Assembly (NCBI GenBank): GCA_022539475.1
Contig: VCMS01000086.1
Span: forward strand, 62,001-126,000
Reading direction: 5' to 3'
Source of the DNA: Gracilaria domingensis
Taxonomy: Eukaryota; Rhodophyta; Florideophyceae; Gracilariales; Gracilariaceae
DNA length: 64,000 nt
Below, piece after piece: positions 41,057 through 54,110 of this stretch (the first letter of the stretch is position 1; every line of letters starts with the position of its first letter). The position numbers and the translations under genes were made by a program. Below the pieces are notes generated by a model. It had not been told where the DNA came from. It was given only the letters and a program-made list of their open reading frames with translations, and did no database searches.

Positions 41057-41836
41057 TCAGAAGTCTCTGCTGGGGGCGTCCGCAGAGTTCATATCACTAG
41101 ATAAGTGAATCAGCAAAGCATGATTGTTATGCGCCAAAACAAGCGCTGCAAACTTTCGAAAACGAATCAAGACTGGGATCGAAGACGATCGCCCCTTACA
41201 AAGCGCACCACTCACAACGGAAGAGTCTGTAAACATCAGAATTCGCTTCGAAGAGCATCCCGATCGGATTATCCACTGCAATGCTTGAACTGCTGCCGAT
41301 GCTTCCAATCTGTTGACGTGTTCAGTGTTTCTCCACTGGTGCGTAAACGCTGTTTTCCACTGCAGCGAGTGAAATATTTCCTGGGCTTCAGCCGACATGC
41401 TTCGCACAGTGACAAATGATTTGGAGAGCATCAAATGATTTGCTTCCTTCCACAGCTTTTCAGCAGCGAGCGGCAGTATAGGAGCGTACACCACGGCACC
41501 ACCAAGTTTAGATGCATCAAACGCCACTGCAATATCGTACAAAGGAAGATGCGTACATATTCTGGATAGCGGTAGAAGATGATTGAAATTGATGAGCTCC
41601 CGCCGAGCAGAGGACGATATTTCAACTGGATGAGTACCGTTGCTGCTTCGAATCTGATGGAATACGGAGTTGAATACTGAAAGAAGGGGGCGCTGTACTA
41701 TTGCATACCAGACACAACGACCAAGCACGTGACGCCAATCTGGTTCCGAAACAAATTCCGATCGGAAAAGAGAAGATGAATGGCTGTTCAGAGCTGAAAG
41801 CTTCTTCGGATCAGGGAAAACGATTCCGGTGCGCAA
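41057..41836 (-). pseudogene. RNase H part of the DIRS-like fossil
   Basis: The four acidic positions expected of RNase H are recognisable in AFDASKLGG, LEASAAVQALQW, FTDSSVVSGAL and NSADAPSR. Part of the fossil above; no host role. Confidence 0.6.
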
Positions 41837-41923
41837 GTCCCAGACGTGCCCAATAAAACTAATTTCTCTGCGCTCGAGTTTTCCGAAGGGGCATGACTTT
41901 GACGGATTGACTGGAAACCCTGC

Positions 41924-42796
41924 TTAGCTGAAGTGTGTGCGAATGATTTCATATAGCAGGAGGGCTTCGTGTGACTCCCAGAACTTCAGAATAAGTGAAA
42001 CGTCATCTATAATATGCATAACCAGCGGGCGGGAGGGTTGCAGCTGGAACGGAGCTTCGTGTTTATCGAAGAACTGCGGCTCGACAGGCTGCCGAGATGC
42101 ATCGCGAGCCTCGTTGAACTCCAAAAATGCTCCCGAGATACAGTGATGGGCCAATGTATGCGCGATGTAAACAGACCACTTGAACCCCATCGGCATGGTT
42201 AGCCAACAAGGACGCAGTTTGGTCGAAGAAGTAATGTGGCTTCCAAGAGAGGTCTGCAAGATTTGCTGCAGATTAGGTGGCAAGCAACCAAGGGTAATGA
42301 TTGGAAGAGGAAAGAGCTTTGCCATTCTACGCGGAAGGCGGATGTTGTGAAACATATTTGCCACATCAAAGAATATTGCACTTGAGGCGCTAAGCGGCAT
42401 ATCATCCATAACGGCAGCAAACATGGAAGGATCTGGGAGAACTTCGTTCTGTATCCGAGGCCAACATATGAGTCTGTTCTGAGACTCAGACTTGGTTACA
42501 GCGAAGAGGGAGAGTTGAATAGTGTCCGCAAGGGTTGTGTAGTCCGGGTCCCCCAAAGAGACCAAATGCCATCCAATCATACCTGCTGAGTTTGCTCGTG
42601 CTAAAAGGTTGGAGTACTTCGATGGTGAGGCGTGAAGTTTTGGCCGAGGCGCAGCGGCTCGATTCTGACTTGCATGAGGACCAGACACGAAGTGCTTCAT
42701 GAGGATGGTTCTCGAACGACGCGGCAGAAGTGGGCTGAACAAAAGGAACGCGCACATCGACAGGTAATATATCAGTCCAGAACTTGGAGGGATCAC
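41924..42796 (-). pseudogene. Reverse transcriptase part of the DIRS-like fossil
   Basis: Carries recognisable polymerase landmarks: a DVANMFHNIRLP stretch, PMGFKWSVYIAH, and the Ile-Asp-Asp catalytic motif followed by VSLIL. Part of the fossil above. Confidence 0.6.
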
Positions 42797-44072
42797 GCAC
42801 TCCCAAGTGTTCGGACTTGGGAGGGAGAGCTAGGCGCGATGCTTCGATGCGCTTAAAGATTCCTCTTCGGAACGAGGTTTCTGGGATGCGAAAAAGAGTA
42901 TGCATCACACCGGGTAGCTCGAATGGAGACAATGAGAGAAATGATTCTGTATACGCATTCGATTGGGGACTCTGGGTTGCGTTGTTTTGCTGAACAAGGC
43001 GGTTCTGACAAACTTCGGAGAGGTTGGGTATAATGGCGTGTGGCCTGGAGAGAGGTCTGAGAATGTCTTGGAGCGAAGGAAGGGGATATAGTGGGACAGA
43101 TGGGTGTTCTGGTCCGGCAAAAAGAAACCTCAATGACAAGGAAAGGCGCTGAAGAATCAGAGATGACGAGGGGATCGAAGGGGAGATGGACAATGTCGGT
43201 AGCGAACGATCAGCGGGGGATTGATTGGGCGTGCGCCTATGAGCCTCTCCTTTTTGAAACCGACGGTTGTCCATGTCATTTTGAGAGCCGTTAGGGTTGT
43301 TACTGCGCTTGGTTGGTTTTCGCTGCGACTTCCTCGTTGACATCGATCGGAGGGCGGCTTGCCTTTTGCTTTGAAGGATTACTCTTCTTGAAGTTTCCGA
43401 AGATATATCGTCACAAGGAACGCGGGCGGATGTGGAGACTTCTAGCATGTGCTCTACGCTACTCCAAGCATCAGCCCGGTCTTCATCTCCGTTGAAGACA
43501 GACTTTTCAACATACAGAATAGCATAAAGCCTTCTTAGCGCAACCTCTAGACCCGGCTGATTCTGTAAGGCTTCTAGGGGCGACTCATGCATGACGATGG
43601 TGAGGTGAATTATGCGCACTAGTGTGGTAGCTTCGGCTTCAGCATGAATCGCGGGGCTTTTCCCATTGCGGTGCCATTTCTGGAATGACTTGGCAACATG
43701 CTGAGGAGCGTCATCACCGGCCGAAATCATCGAGGACAGAATATGACCACCAAGAAGCTGATTGACAGCAAGAGTGCGTGACGCTGGCGACAATCCAGGA
43801 TAAGATTTTAGCGTAGCATGCTCCCTATTATGGGATCCAAAGGTAAACCCTTTTGATTTCACTACAGATTGAGAGATTTTTGCCTTCTTGCTGGGCTGGA
43901 TTGTGATGCCTGGGGGGTCTTCCAAAACTTCAGCACACTCCGTGAGGTCAGTGGGCGGAGGTGGTGGAGGAGCGTCATCAATTCTGGCAAGCCTAGTATT
44001 ATTCGCCGCTTGTGGTGTGGGGCTTTCGGAAGCATTTCCCTTGGCTTCAGAAGAAATAGCGACAGCTTGCAT
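42486..44072 (-). pseudogene. Gag-like part of the DIRS-like fossil
   Basis: A long frame (528 codons) with a Pro-rich N-terminal part, a helical middle and a basic, Ser/Asn-rich segment (STRKSQRKPTKRSNN), consistent with a nucleic-acid-binding gag. Its last part overlaps the start of the polymerase region in another frame. More gag-like sequence lies at 44,085-44,582. Confidence 0.45.
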
Positions 44073-46113
44073 GCCCTGAAGCTTCTAGTTCAGTACGATT
44101 CCTGGGAGCGCTTCGTTTGGTTTGCTGGAAATCGCTCGAGGGGAGAGGTTAGGATCCGCTTGGAGAGCTTTCTCCATGTCTTCACGAAGCTTCAGAGGAT
44201 TCCCTTGAGCCATTCCAGACACTTGCTCGAAGCTCAGAGCAAGTAGCTCCCGTAGGTGAGTACGAGCATTCTCAATGGGGGTATTGCTAGCGGTTTGAAG
44301 GTCACGCAGGCGAAGAACAGCGGCAATCAAGACGCCTGAAGAGCTTTCTGGGGGACGAGAGGACGAACATTTTCGGGGGCTTGCGAAATTATCCGGTTCA
44401 GGTCGACTGGAGAAAGATCGCACACTTCTGGAACTGTAAGGCTGGCCAGTCCCGAGAAGGAGGGCGATTGAGCTGGTGTCGTTTCGGTGCTGGCTGGATG
44501 TGCGGTACCTGCTGCGAGAGCACCATGGTCTCTGTTGGCCAAGATTGAATACCAACGCAGAGATGCAGACTCGGTAGTCCACGCAGAAAACTCAGAGAGC
44601 AGGCACGAAAACCAAGTCCTGTCCGAGTATGCCTCCAGACCTCAGCGCCTTCGGCTGAAGTCTGGGTATTTATTCACCCAATTCGGGCGCATGTAGAATG
44701 TCGGAGTATCTCTTTCTGGCTACAGACATTTTGATTTTCTACTGGCTACGCAGTAAAGCGTTGCTAACTTCTACTTCGCGGTAGGCAACTTGTGCAGTTC
44801 CAAGCGTCAGACATTTTGCATTCTGCGAGAGTGTATTGAAAGGAGCTGCGGTATCAGCAAAGTTTGGCACAAAGCGACGGTAAACATTACACAGTCCGAG
44901 AAATGAGCGGAGTTCCGTTTGAGTCGTCGGGTGTTTCGCGTCTTTCAAGGACTTCACTAGTACCTCGACGATCGAGAGCTGTCCGGACCGGATAATATGA
45001 CCAAGATATTTCACCGAGTCGGTAAAGAACTCACATTTCTCGCGTTTCAGGGTAACGCCTGCGTCCTGCATAACCTGCATTACTTGCCTCACATGAACGA
45101 TATGATCCTCCAGGTTGCTGTAAAAAGACGATGATATCGTCAAAGTATACAAAACACGTTTTGCACTTGAATCTGGCTAGCAGAATGTCAATTGCACCCT
45201 GAGACGTAGCAGGGGCATTTGTCAATCCGAGAAGCATCCGTTTAAAGTGGTATAAGCCTTTATGGGATACAAACGCGGTTTTATCGCGTTCTTTCTTCTT
45301 GATTGGAACTTTTCAGTAACTACAATTAACATCGAGGGCTTCAAACACTCTTACGCTGCAAAAGGAGTCGATGAACTCATCCATCCGGGGTATCGCATAT
45401 ACGTCTTTGACGGTAACGGCGTTGAGTCTCCTTTAATCGATACAAAATCAAAACGATCCATCCAAGTTCGGAACAAGTACGACAGGCGATGCCCATGGTG
45501 ACTGAGCGGGCTCGATTACTTCAGCACGTAGCATGTTCTCGACTTGAGACTTCTCCTCTTCTCGAGCCTTCAGACCGGCCCGATAAGGGTGTTGCGCAAT
45601 AGAGCGAGTATCTGAGAGCAGACCAATACGGTGTTTTGTAATTCCAATCGTTCCAAGGAAACCATCCCACATGGGAGTAAAGTCTCGGAGCATATCCCTT
45701 AACTTCTCTCGATGAGACGCTGGGACGTGATCCAGATTCAGCTTCTCTAACTCCTCGACAGGTTCTATTTGGCTTGTACCAGGCGGTAGCGCTTTCTTAA
45801 CCGAGGTGACTGGTTGTTCGTGACCCAAATTAACCATGTGCACTTCGGCGGTTACAGCATCATCTGGCGCGGCGGAAGTTTCCGTTACCCTCTCTCCCTT
45901 CTTACGGTCAGGTACACCGAGAACCTCGGACATGAGTATTCTCGGTTGTACGAGCGCCTTCGGGTGTGGGAGGACTGAGCCCAGTACTTGATTTTTGACG
46001 AGCCAGTGAGTGGATTTGCCAAAGTTCGCGACAAGTACCTTAAAGGGTTTACCGGGCTAGATAGAGACAACGCCATTCGCCAAACCGAGTTGTCGCTGAT
46101 CGTATAACGATGA

Positions 46114-46881
46114 TTATGGTTGAACCACATGACTTCCATGTTGCTGGGATGTACATTGCACCCAGACCTGGGATTCCAGTTGAATGGAAATTGATTTCGC
46201 GACGCGAAGCTTCGTAGATTTAGGATCCATGTCTCGAACGTCCTGAGCCACAGGTAATGGTACACGCTTCCGGATTGCGCGTTTGAGCGGCTTCCGAACT
46301 ATCAGAATAGTGTTTCCGTCTTCTAATTCCACTGTCTTCGCCCTGGGGCGTATCGCCTCAACAACGCGGTCACAAAAATCACAACCGAGAATAACCGGTG
46401 CTGCAAGAGAGTCGCAAACAACGAATTCAAGTTTCACCACGTAGGTGCCCAATCTCACAGTGAGAGTTATAAAGCCGGACGTACGCAACGGGCGATTGTT
46501 CGCGTCAGCGATATCCAATCCTGGACCGTAGGGGACAAATTCCCGAAGTGCCGGGGGCACTAACGAAGAGTGAATTAAGTTCGGCGCAGCGCTTGTGTCT
46601 AGAACAGACAGTTGTCGAACCATAAACTGGTGTGATAGGCCGAGGACGGCGTAAACCTTATAGTTTCTCTTGGCCATCACAAGGATTCTATCTGGAGTAC
46701 GGAAATTGCGGGACCGCACCCACGGGCGACGTAGAACCATCAATGGTTCTGAGTCCGCGTCGTTCTGAGCCATCTTCCTAGTGAGGATTATCCTACTAAG
46801 GAATTGGGCCGGGGAGCGAAGCGGCGGCGCCTCGGGCGTCTCCAACTCAAGAGACGCCCCTCCCGTAGAGGAAACTCCCAA
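46114..46881 (-). pseudogene. Aspartic protease region of the gypsy fossil
   Basis: A retropepsin-like domain: the catalytic-loop region LDTSAAPNLIHSS and the second-half VILGCDF segment in the expected order. Part of the fossil above. Confidence 0.6.
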
Positions 46882-47528
46882 GATCAGTTTTTCTGGGCTG
46901 GGTGAGCCGGTAGCGGCGCTCCCTGTCCAGGTTGGGGAACTGGGTTTCCAGGTTCGGGATCAATCACGGTTGCCTGTGGTGCCGGGTTCCGAGGTTCCTC
47001 GTTTCGAACGTTCAGTCCTGTAATAGGAATGCCATACCTGGCCTTCTGCTCTTCATATCATTGACTCGGAACTCGAGCTTTGTCAGCTGGCGACAGCGAT
47101 TCATAAAACCCGATAACTTTCGACAACTCCCGAGCGGGAAGCATACACACCGGGGAGATGTGCTCGTGTCGGTAACATAGATGACAGATGGTCGTTGTCA
47201 ACTTATCGATATATCGATTACCGTCTGTCCGACGTTGCGGTCTCGTATCAATCCATCCCGGACGGTAGTTTCGGGATCCACCTGACCCATAAGCGAGTGG
47301 TGCTGCTGGCACCCTTGTTCCTCCCACGTAAAGTGTTGGGTCACCTTGCGAGGTTGGAGTCCGGGTCGACGGTAGATCCGAGGAGCCGTACGAATCGGGA
47401 ATACTTGCAATGAAGTGCACATTATCCTGATCCGGGTTTACGGAGTTTCCACGATGAAGGGAGTGTGAATGAGACGACTCATCGACGAGTAGAGCCCTCG
47501 AGCGGCGGGGTTTCACCGGATGGCGCGC

Positions 47529-48212
47529 TCAAAGAGCATCGCCTTCCGCCTGGGCGTACTGGACCAATTCCAGATAGGTTAGCTGTCGCTTCTCTTCGCG
47601 ATATCGCGCCACCAGGGTACTGATCGTCGGATCCAATCCATCCACGAACATCGTGCATCTTTCCTGAGCGGAATAAACGTTACCACAGCGATGAAATGCT
47701 TTATTCAAACGGATTGAAAAAGCCGTTTCTGCCTCTTCAAACTTCTGTTTCGTGTCTCGTAGAGCGACAGTCGCGTTGTGAATCGCGTTACCAGCTGCAT
47801 ACGACTTGAAAAGGTATTGGACCGCTTCCGGCCAGCATGAAACACCTTCCTCGGACGCACGAGATGAACCTCGGACCGAGTTGAACTGGTCTTCGGCCAT
47901 CCCTGTAAGAAAGTAGGGTAAAGCGAGAAACGCTTGAGCCTCGTTCATACCGAGTACATCGGCTTCCTGCACAAAGCGGGCAAAGAAATCGAGAACTATG
48001 ATTGGGTCTTCGCCACCGAATTTCTTCGTGAACACGATGTTGAGTCGCTTAATATGGTCTCTCACCTTACCGGTGCTCCGTGAATCACGGTCAGATGACG
48101 AGTCGTCCATTCGATAATACCGATACGATAACAGCTTCCTGTAGAGAAGATTCGTTGGTTCCAGCTCCTTGAGTCCCAAGTGACGTCTGCCCTTTTCGCG
48201 GGAGCGAATCAC
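47529..48212 (-). pseudogene. Gag capsid-like region of the gypsy fossil
   Basis: Retrotransposon gag domain: hydrophobic helical region with ALPYFLTGMAEDQFNSV and RLNKAFHRCGNVYSAQERC, typical of the gag capsid helices in Ty3/gypsy. Matches the sequence at about 1-900. Confidence 0.65.
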
Positions 48213-49800
48213 TCCTTGAGTGGCGTATGTCGCTTTCGACTTCGTTCCACGAGATCGACCTCGATACCGGTTACGGCCCTCCTCGCTTCCCGACGAGATG
48301 GAAGCGGACGAATTCGCCGAGCGAACACTAGAATTAGAACTAGACGAATCCGAGTCATAACGGAGCTCCTTTTTAGACTTCCGATTCCGGCGAACCGGGG
48401 ACCGTTGAGTCGAGCGCTTCGAGCCTTCGCCTTAGGCCTGTCGCGTACCGTTCGCGTTATCCATCCGGAAGATATCTTCCAGAGTGGACAAACGAACCGT
48501 TAGACGGTCAACCTCCGTTCGTAACTCCCGAATGGAGAATTGATAAGCTTCAACAAAGGCAGCTGGGACACCCAGACTTTCCAAAATGGAATTCACGTCC
48601 TGAAGTAAGACACGAATGTCATTAGAAGCATCTCTGAATTCGGCTTCATCAAGCTTCTTTCTGAGATACTGCAGATCCTCAAACAACGAGTTTTGCGCGA
48701 GCTGACTGACACGCAGTTGAGCCTCGAGGTACGAGTATCCAGGGGTTTCAACTCCATCTTCTGGTCTCTCCAGTGCCGGAGTACCCGTAACGGGCGGAGC
48801 TCCCGCCGTAGAAGCCGCCATAGGTCCCGACGTGACTGAGGAAGCTCTCCGGGGTTCCGGGACCTGTTCATTGTCAGTTGACCTTGCGGGTACGGAAGCG
48901 CGAGAACGCGGAGGCCTAGGCGGAGGCACCCCAGCATCCCTGGTCAAACCGTTCCGAGAGTTCGGCGCAGGTGGCACCATACCGGACCACGGTGTACCGA
49001 ACAATGGTAAGGTCAAATGTACAAAGAAAGATTTCGATACTCCAAAGAGTAAGCAACCAACCAACACAACTGGAGCTCTCACTGACCAACCAGTGTGTTC
49101 TCACCACTGAGATCCCTTACAAGGATCAATTTAAACCCGTTCTAGGTCGGGGGACCACTTGTAGTGCAAACCTGGGGACGGGAGAGACACGGGGGACGGG
49201 AGAGACACTCAAGGCGTTCGAGTCCTTGCTCCCTAGGGGAGGTAGACTCAGGGAATGAGCCCTCCGTGCACGGAGAATGGCCGGTGTAAGACCGCCTGTG
49301 CCTCGGGATATACCTCGGAGGTTGACGGGGAACAGGCTAGGTAAAGATCTGGAAACGGAGACCACAGTAGTGGGAAGCACCAGAGCACCGTGGAAACCCT
49401 AAGCAAAAAGGGGGAAAAAGAGGGAAAAACCAAAGGAAACCCCCGGCGGGGCGTGCGGAAAGCGGCAACAGACCCGGCGGCCGGTGAAAGCGACGTGTAT
49501 TAAGCCCACGCGGCAAAGATCTCTATACAGAGTTGCTAGTTCTACCACTTGTGGGTAAGCAGGTATCTGCACAATGTAAGGTGTCCGAAGACGGAATTAG
49601 CCCGAGGGTAATGGGCACAAATGATCAGAATTGCCTGAATGATCCCGGCGGATGGAGCTAGAACGTACCGTACGCGGTGACTCTCCAGGAGGAGTGGTGC
49701 ACGTCGCGCAGGCGAAACTAGTCCAGAGCCGAACCCGGTTCCCCTTTATTGAAGGTGGAGGTGGCCGCGAGGTCACCTCCTATACCGTAACCGGTAAATT

Positions 49801-50544
49801 AGTTAAACAAAAATAAATAATCTAATTCACACTTGTGCAGAGCCACACACGTAATGTACGTGACTGTCCCGCGTCAGCGACCAGTAAATAATTCGACTAT
49901 CGAAACAATTCCTCTGTGAATAGAACCAAATCAAACCACGTGTACCCACGACCACTCAATACCACGTGCCACACCATGGCCAGTTCAGTGGACATTCCGA
50001 CACCCAACCACCTCGAAATATCCCAGTTTTGGGCCAAGTTTCATACTTTCCTTTCCTAGGATCAAACCTTGGTGCACGAGTTATGAGTATCAACTTCGAC
50101 GATACCGCGTTTTCGCGTTTTCTCTCCCCAAAGATCTATTTCTGACCGCCATCTCGCCAGCAACGACACTTCTCACAACGTCGCACCGCTTCCTGAACTG
50201 CCGGCCATACGTATTGCACGTGTTGCGACGCAAGTTGACAAGTACAGAGCCAAACGAGCAAAAAAACAAAAATTTTTACTTTGCGACAAAAGTTTGGCAG
50301 GCAGGGTTATTTAGAAGTACATCTAAGAGGGGTGCCACACAAGCGTGTTGCACGCAGAGCAGAGTATCAGAAGAAGGACGTGTACTGTAAGATCTGCAAC
50401 CCCACCTTCACTGAGCCACAAGATCTACAGGTGCATTATAGCAGTAAAGCGCACTTTAATGAAAAGAAGCGTCTCAGTAAGAAGTTTGTTTAGAAAACCA
50501 ATTTGAATAATCGACATAGTTTAAGTTTACCGCAACAAAAGGCA
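49801..50544. other. Stretch between two retroelement fossils, with a zinc-finger frame
   Basis: Mostly spacer. A 70-codon frame at 50,281-50,493 (no ATG at its start) ends in a C2H2 finger, CKICNPTFTEPQDLQVHYSSKAH split as C-x2-C-x12-H-x5-H, the layout of U1/matrin-type fingers. It may be the end of an exon of a host gene or part of the neighbouring element. Confidence 0.4.
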
Positions 50545-52930
50545 ATGAATTACAGTATGAACCCTGAAGGACTAGTACCATCATTACTGGTATTTGGAGT
50601 ATTACCAAGATTTTCTGGCATTCATACAAAGTTATCCGACTGAGAAGATAAAATGCAAGCCCTACGCACCGCAGGTTCTGAAATGGAAATTATTGCAAAC
50701 GAAATTCGATTGAAGAGAGCACTTGACGCACGACTACCAGAGACAGTACACTATGACCTCGAACCAAGACAAAAAGTCTTAATTTATAAAGAAAAACAAT
50801 TTCCAAACTGGACTTGACTTTTTGAAGTAACAAAAGTAGACGGAAAACAGATCTTTGCGAGGAACAAAGGAGGCGAAGTACAACATATTATAACACAAGC
50901 AAAGCCATACATCTCAGAAGAGAAACCAAAGAAGACTGGTATTCCAAATAATTTTGACCACTTGTTAAATTTCATGTTGAACAAGTATCCTTCAAAAGAA
51001 GAAAAGAAGGAAGACGAAAGCACTAACGAACATGACATATATGTAACAGAATTTTTGGCACCAAGAGACCAAAGGAAGGATTCACCAGAATTCATGAGGG
51101 CGAAGGAGAAAGAAATCGCTGGACTTATCCGAAGGGGAACATGGAAAATCGTATCATAAAACGAACGTCCTCAAAGTGCGAACATTATTGGATCACGATT
51201 TGTCTGCTGCATCAAGAGCCCAGAAACGTCTGATGAAGTATACAAAGCTCGCCTAGTAGCTCAAGGATTTTCGGACAAGGATCAGAACTATCTCGTTCAT
51301 AACGCGACAACTGTTCGACATACTTCCATAAGACTAATTATGTCACCAGCGGCAATATTAGGATGGAAAGTATGGAGCCACGACGTAACTCAGTCATACA
51401 TTCAAAGCAGCCAAAACCGAGCTAGAAACGTTTACATGAAACCTCCCAAAAAAATGAACCTAAACTCAGACAAAGTTCTCAAATTAATCAAACCACTCAA
51501 TGGATTACCAGACGCAAGCGATTATTGGAATAAGACGATGATATTGCATCTTAAGGATGACTTAAAGATGAAATCCCTAAAAAGCGATATCTCTTGTTTT
51601 TCCAAAATGAAAGGAGATAAGCTCTTGGGAGTTCTTGGATCATATGCGGATGACCCGATTAATTCAGGAAATAACGAATTTTTGCGTTTGACAGATACAA
51701 CAATGCAACAATTTGAGTCACGAGAACGAGTCTTGAATAACTTGAAACTCTCAGGCATGGATATTAGCGCATCCAAAGCAAACTACGAAATTAGCCAGAA
51801 TAACTTCCTAAACAAAAAAGCAGTTATGAAAGATATTCACGAGTATAAGGAGTGTCGCTGAAAAAGAGCTCAACTAGCTTGGTTGGTGTATTCCTATCCC
51901 CAAATATCATACTTTGCAAACCGAACAGCGCAAGTAACTGAAAAGAATTTTGACGCGAATCTAAGCAGGAAGATGAACAAACTTGTTCAGCATTTGAAAA
52001 CTGAAAAACTTTGCAGGCTCAAATACAAACTTATTGATATGGATTCGGCACACATTGGAGTATACAGTGACGCTTCGTTTGCAAATATTCAGGATATGAA
52101 AGCTCAATTGGGATACATGGTACTTTTATGAGACAAACATAATCGATGCAATATTACTCATTACAAAAGTTACAAAAGCCGGCGTGTGGTTTGCTCAGTA
52201 CTTGGAGAAGTTTACGCATTTGCAGATGCCTTTGACTACGCATACACCCTGAAACATGATCTCAAAGAATTACTAGGAAGAAACATACCCATCAAAATGT
52301 TCACCGATTCCAAAATCTCTTCGATGTTATCACAAAATCATCCGCAACTGCAGAAAAGATATTGCTAATTGATATATGTGCTGTTAGAGAAGCTTATGAT
52401 GATAACCAAAATTCGGACGTGGGATATATTCGTTCAGAACATAACCCCGCAGATGTGTTTACAAAGGAAATAAAAACCCAATTATTCAATCAAATTCTTC
52501 ATAAAATCATCAAACATCCAGTTGAGCAATGGTTTATTCGAGATTGAAATTGTAGATAATATTTTACGATGAATAATAGCTTTAGATAGAAAGCAAGTGT
52601 GGTTTGCCCTATACAATGACATGCCAAATAATTACTTGCATTTTACCACAATAGATAGAAGTGGTAGATGGCTATCATAGAAGGAGAGTTGAGAGTTTTC
52701 CTAGCCAATGCGAGGAAACCACGAAGCAATGGTTAAAAGAAGCGGACATAGAATAAACAACGTTTACTTAGGAGAGGGCGCTAGTGAAAGCCTATAAAAG
52801 CCACAGCTCAGGCTCCTCGGTACTAACGATTGTTTACGATCAACAGTAAAGAAAAAAGGTACACAACCTTCAACTGCTTCTACATCAGCTTCTACAGACA
52901 CTACATATTGCGAAAAAATTCCCAAAGCCC
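50545..52930 (+). mobile_element. Ty1/copia retroelement fossil
   Basis: Reads on the plus strand from the C-terminal part of integrase (with a GLVPSLLVFG segment characteristic of copia elements) through reverse transcriptase (Tyr-Ala-Asp-Asp at about 51,640) to RNase H, ending near 52,547 with the usual HNPADVFTK motif. About 380 bp after it may be a 3' LTR. Gag, protease and most of integrase are absent. It is broken, with several breaks, and is old. Its AT-rich composition differs from the gypsy elements nearby. Confidence 0.7.
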
Positions 52931-52979
52931 ATGCGTCGAAACATGAGCGGTTTCTGCTTTCCCATCTGTTCTGTGCTCT

Positions 52980-54110
52980 TCAGAATGAGTCTCACTCTTC
53001 TCAACTTTTCCAAACTGGGCTTCCACGGCCCATAATTAACGTAGAGAATCATATGGAGAGTATTTCATGTGAACAATTTTGCCGCATGTACCGCATGACA
53101 AAGACACAGTTTCGTCTTCTGGCAGACACGATACGACCTTCTCTAAAACGCTCACAGCGAAATCATACCCAGGCTGCGACGGCACTCAACGTCGAGATGA
53201 TGTTGTTTGTTACACTTCGTATATGGCTTGAGCTAGCTATTTGGACATAGGGTGGCCCTATGGAATAAGTTCCAGTACAGTATACACCTCATTCCAGGAA
53301 ACGCTGTGCGCATTAGATATGTTGCCACCCGAGGTTCGGTTCCCTAGGACTCAGGCAGAATTCACGCAAAGAGCTAATATGTTTTGTGAGCTGCGCCGAT
53401 CTCCGATCTTCGGTACAGTCGCTGCACTAAATGCAATCGAGATCCAGATAACAAAGCCGAAACGAAGCGATGTGAACGATCCTAAGAAGTACTTTGAACG
53501 AAAACGTCCTTTGCTGTGTGCGTTCTAGCCGCAGCACAGGTGGAATACAAGTTCTGCTTTGTGTCTGCTACGCATTCTGGGAGAACACAGGATTCTACGG
53601 CGTTCGCATCCGACAAAATTGTATGATCTCCTCAAAGGACCAGAGGTCCCTAATTGGGCTGTTGTTGCTTTTGACGACGGTTACTCAAATGAGTGCAGAG
53701 TGTTGGCAACGTATCCGGGGAAACATTTGAGTGGTTTGGAAGATTTTATTAACGCATATTTTTCTTCCTGTAGAACTGTGGTGGAACAGGCATTCGGTAT
53801 ATTGGTCTGTCGGTTTGGCATCTTTTGGTCGGCAATGCGCTACCCTCTGCACAAAGTTATGCTTATCACCATGGTAGCATGCACACTGCATAAATGTATA
53901 TTAGATGTGGACGATGGAACCTCATTCGAAACAATTTTAAGCCATGTAGACAATTGGGTACATGGGTCACCGATCATCCATTTGCAGAACAACTTGCACA
54001 TGGAGTCAGACAACATATGCTCCCTAAACCGAAGTCGAGAAACATCAGTGATGCGAGACAACATTGCTGTTCAGCTACAGCAATTCGGATACGTGAGACG
54101 CCGATAGTGG
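52980..54110 (+). mobile_element. PIF/Harbinger DNA transposase relic
   Basis: A DDE_Tnp_4-type transposase in pieces. Landmarks in order: an N-terminal helix-turn-helix-like region (53,053-53,250), TVAALNAIEIQI...DPKKYFERK (53,400-53,520), a stretch equivalent to HDSTAF near 53,600, AFDDGYSNE at about 53,665, and SSCRTVVEQAFGILVCRFG at about 53,765-53,830. The first catalytic Asp is Asn here (LNAIEI against the usual LDGI), an in-frame stop follows the helix-turn-helix part, and the frame shifts near 53,490 and again near 53,620, so it is dead. No terminal inverted repeats or 3-bp target duplication were found. It may have supplied transposition functions for the 3-bp-duplicating MITE at 59,491. 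Confidence 0.8.

Larger units (their letters stand above)
40796..44690 (-). mobile_element. DIRS-like retroelement fossil
   Basis: A minus-strand element with, in order, a gag-like region (about 44,580 to 42,800), reverse transcriptase (about 42,800 to 41,900) and RNase H (about 41,840 to 41,057). The polymerase core has Ile-Asp-Asp where many retroelements have Tyr-x-Asp-Asp, together with a PMGFKWS stretch, and the RNase H ends in an N-x-AD-x-x-SR motif, features seen in tyrosine-recombinase (DIRS/Ngaro) elements. No recombinase was found in the ~260 bp that remain, so the class is tentative. A 10-bp inverted repeat GTGCCACCCA/TGGGTGGCAC at 40,797-40,872 may mark the end. It is broken, with a small number of breaks, and abuts the gypsy fossil to the right. 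Moderately old. Confidence 0.6.
44739..49800 (-). mobile_element. Ty3/gypsy retroelement fossil: gag, protease, reverse transcriptase
   Basis: Minus-strand order is leader or LTR (about 49,800 to 49,083), gag (49,082 to 47,058), protease (46,881 to 46,114) and the first part of reverse transcriptase (45,933 to 44,739). The gag ends in a zinc-knuckle-like C-x-x-C...H-x4-C segment. RNase H, integrase and the 3' LTR are missing; the element stops where the DIRS-like fossil begins. It is broken, with several breaks. Gag is of the same family as the copy at the left edge of the window and probably of the same broad family as the chromovirus half at 59-63 kb. No LTR pair remains, so age cannot be estimated directly. 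Confidence 0.75.
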
